This document shows positions 61,201 through 64,000 of a DNA stretch of 64,000 nucleotides, piece after piece. Under the pieces are notes generated by a model that was given only the letters and a program-made list of their open reading frames with translations, ran no database searches and was not told the origin of the DNA. The position numbers were made by a program, and so were the translations under genes. The DNA lies in assembly GCA_902806595.1 (NCBI GenBank), contig CADCXC010000012.1, positions 372,001-436,000 of the forward strand. Reading direction: 5' to 3'. Origin of the DNA: Pyrenopolyporus hunteri (Eukaryota; Ascomycota; Sordariomycetes; Xylariales; Hypoxylaceae). How positions within the stretch are numbered: position 1 is the first letter of the stretch; every line of letters begins with the position of its first letter.

Positions 61201-62960
61201 TTTCGACCAAAGCCACAAAGTGTTGCTTCGGTATAAGAGCCATTGTTTTGTTTCCAAGGAGGAAGCTTTTAAAATTAGGGGAATACTCGGAGATTCGTCT
61301 TACCTAACATCTCTTGCCCCATCCGTTTGATGGCCCGTTAGGCGGACTGCAGAAGCTGAAGCAAACATACAAGATTGACTTTTAGATTATGGGTTTGTTA
61401 AACCCCTAAAATAGTTTCGAATCCAGTAAACTGGTTGGTATGTTCGGGTGTGGCGAGGGTCAAAGCGATGTTAGATGGCGATCAATGGTGGTGTTCTCAG
61501 AAAACATACCTCGCTAGAATACCAGGCGTTAAACGCAGGGTATATTCGTTTCCATGCATAGATCGTTCGCTCGAATTGTTGCTTCTGTTAGGAAATCGGT
61601 ATGCGAGGTCCTATGGACATTGGGTTGATACAGACATACCGAGGAAGTCCGATCGACCAGTTGGCAAGGGTAGTTGATGGATATGAACCCGAAAATTATC
61701 ATACCAAAACCCGATTTAAGTCTATAATGGGGTCCCTCCCGCTCAAGCAAACCGTATCTTAAGGTAACAAAACCCCAAACAGGTAACCCTTTCCTATCAT
61801 GTACTGGAAATAGATGTTTGTCGGCAAAGAAGGGAGGACGGGCGCCGAGTTTAATATTCTGGGACTTAGGTAATCAACGCTATTATCCCCCAGAATGAAC
61901 TCATACCTCGTGGGGTGAACCTTTATTAGTTTCCTCGCTCCCTTGCGACTGCAAGGTACCGTTTTGTACTCGACGGCCCCGATCTCGTTCGGCCTAGAAG
62001 ACCGAGTGTAGGGAGGAGTGGGTCCACATAGCGAAACCCATGTGCACCTACATGTACGCAAGATAATACGGGGTTACTAATAACTGTAAAATATAGGTAC
62101 CTACGCATTGGGTATCTGTCCCTGAGGGGGTGGTGCCGAGGATAAGGGATGTACCTTCCTAACCCTATCTCAAAGACGACCTCGAAGTGTCAAAGAGTGA
62201 CTGGCGGGGGAGTCGACGGGAAGGTGCGTCTCTAGATCTTAATTAGCGCGTCTTCCCGCGGTCTATCTCTCGGGTCAGGCAGGTACGAGGTATGTATAGG
62301 GTTAGTACGTGACAACGTACATGCCTTAGATTCGAGATTCAAAACCGGCTTAAATCTCGAGCCGGCATCGAATCTGTCTCACCTTTTAAAACTAAGTTTC
62401 TGACATGCGGCCTCGTGCCATCAGGTCGTTATCATCGTCAAGTTTTACCTCTTACCTTTTTCCCTATCTCCACCTCCACATGTCTTGGTTTACAAACCTA
62501 CTCCTACCACTACCTTTTATATCCTTACTACTATTCAAGTCAACTCTCCAATTTCTTGCCAAACTAATCACCCTCACCCAGTTATCCGAGGCAGGCTAAT
62601 TATCTTCAGTCAGGGACAGCGTCCGTGAATTTTTATCGATCCCCCCTATTCGGAACCCAGTCGTCTTATCGGACCCTCATCCTTTCTGGTCCCAACTTCG
62701 GATACACCCGATCACTAGCAACTATATCAGCTGAAGATCCTGTGAGACGATTTTCCTACTTCTAGATCATGACATGGCATGTTAAATACCTATTGAGACT
62801 TGACCGCCATCAAGATCTGGCTCGTCACTACTTTACCTCACCGATATATCGCGTCGCAGGTCTTCATTCACCGAAACTAGACAGTATCATTCCTCTATCA
62901 CGCCGAAGGACGTTTGTGAAAGGAGGCCTTAATTAAGATCCTATCTTACAATCCGCCACC
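58252..62960. other. 4.7-kb gene-poor region
   Basis: No coding frame is supported on either strand. Short frames (for example 59393-59695, 61435-61677, 61759-62061) have neither family similarity nor splice structure. Motif copies lie near 58897-58906, 58960-58972 (TAGGTACCTAGGTA) and 62095-62105. A tRNA-like stretch at about 59330-59400 was rejected. Confidence 0.5.
58475..58497. repeat. AGGTA pentanucleotide repeat
   Basis: About four and a half AGGTA units in the 5' flank of the permease gene, roughly 225 bp before its start codon. Confidence 0.85.
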
Positions 62961-64000
62961 ATGTTTGACGTCATATGGACCGATCCCAACCGGGAGCTCA
63001 TGGGCGAGAGGATACTGAGAAAAGAGAGGGAAGCAAAGATGAAGGATAAGGAGAGAAAACAGAAATCGGAGAATAGCCGTCAATCTATCTCTACCGAAAG
63101 CTCGACTTCGAGCGACCGTGGTTTTGGCATATTTTCATCCAGAAGCCGGCGAAAGACGCCAACGTCGCCTAGGCCAAGGGACCCGTCTACACCACCGCCG
63201 ACCGGCAATGCCAATAAGGGCAGTCGGACCTCAGCTTATCGTGTCAAGTCACTACTCCTCCACCAAGGCGAGTTAGAGGCCACTGTAAAACCTAGCGAGC
63301 AGGGTCATCCTCCTATACAGATTCCAGTTCCAGAAGCTGCCGACGCTTCAAGTCTATCATCACCAGGTAGGCAACTCGATTATCCTAACTAATATTTGGT
63401 AATATTAATGCTTAGCACCTTAGATTCCACCCTATCAAAATGGACACAGCCATCTGCCGCTACTAACAGCACTGGCGCAGGACCGTCGGCGAGCGAAGCG
63501 GTGATTTCTTCTAAGCCCGACTATCTGATTCAGACCCTCGGGCCAAACTCCTTTATAACAAGGACTACCGAGATCGCATTCTCGCCCCAAGATCCAGACG
63601 CAGATATTGACCAGTTAATTTCTGAAGTTCATATCTCAGCTGATCAGACAAAGGCCCCAACGCCACCTTTACCAGACTTACCTGAGAGAGGGTAAGCCTT
63701 GGAGATTCGTGTCCTAGTAGTCGAGCTAATTCTGATGTTTCCTTCAGGAGTCCATTAGCATTCGACGATCCCGGATCCGCTGGATCTCCCTCTCAATCGC
63801 CGCGCACTCCACCCCATACCGACATCCAAAATAACGCCGTTATATATACACCGGGATGGAATGGTAACGATAGGCTGGGTAATCCTGACTCTTGGAAGCC
63901 ACCTCACGAGTGGGACTGTAACCCAACGAAAGAAAACGCAATACTGCCAGATGAAGCAAAGTTACATAATTCGTTAACGAGCGAAGATTCAGACCAATGC
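62961..64000 (+). CDS. Hypothetical protein, N-terminal part
   Basis: Starts at ATG 62961 in strong context (CCGCCACCATG). Exons are 62961-63366, 63424-63691 and 63748 to beyond the right edge; introns start GTAGGC and GTAAGC and hold CTAAC-type branch sites. At least 309 residues are visible. The N terminus MFDVIWTDPNRELMGERILR is followed by a Lys/Glu/Arg-rich, probably helical stretch (about 20-45), then Ser/Pro/Thr-rich disordered sequence with many SP and TP sites (TPTSPRPRDPSTPPPTG). Later blocks include ITRTTEIAFSPQDPDADI and YTPGWNGNDRLGNPDSWKPP, which look conserved. I do not recognise the family; the phosphorylation-like sites suggest, but do not show, a regulatory protein. Confidence 0.68.

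Overview
The window reads as nuclear chromosomal DNA of a filamentous ascomycete (Pezizomycotina, most likely a Sordariomycete). The reasons are short introns of about 45-120 nt with GTRNGT donors, fungal-type orthologues of core eukaryotic genes, an intron-containing tRNA, and AT-rich blocks that look like products of repeat-induced point mutation (RIP). The order or genus cannot be fixed from sequence alone. Exon-intron models below were built by hand from reading frames, splice consensus and family knowledge; all summed coding lengths are multiples of three.

Left part (1-14.4 kb): the 5' end of an unknown gene running off the left edge; a small DUF4748-type membrane protein with a 14-nt micro-exon; two inverted-repeat elements lying 46 bp apart; a proline-rich inositol polyphosphate 5-phosphatase with a WD40-like propeller; an asparaginase-ankyrin protein; an intron-bearing tRNA-Arg(ACG); and a questin-oxidase-like (AflY family) gene.

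Middle (14.4-45 kb): an unrecognised Cys-containing protein with a PQPAAA repeat; a USP7/Ubp15-type deubiquitinase; a 1.3-kb TA-flanked inverted-repeat transposon destroyed by RIP-like mutation; then a run of housekeeping genes: a mitochondrial dehydrogenase kinase, a Cdc3/AspB-type septin, the SSU-processome protein Pwp2, a BCS1-like AAA ATPase, a Vps3-like CORVET subunit and a CASP/Coy1-like Golgi protein.

Right part (45-64 kb): a gene-poor stretch with two small secreted proteins (DUF3455 and a beta-trefoil lectin-like protein), a UCH37-type deubiquitinase, an AzgA-type purine permease, a 4.7-kb stretch without a supportable gene, and the 5' end of an unknown gene running off the right edge.

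The genes are mostly unrelated core functions and form no obvious biosynthetic cluster. The most unusual content is non-coding: three inverted-repeat elements, two with TA target duplications; C-to-T hypermutation that spares CpG; and a palindromic TACCTAGGTA-type motif scattered through nearly every intergenic region.
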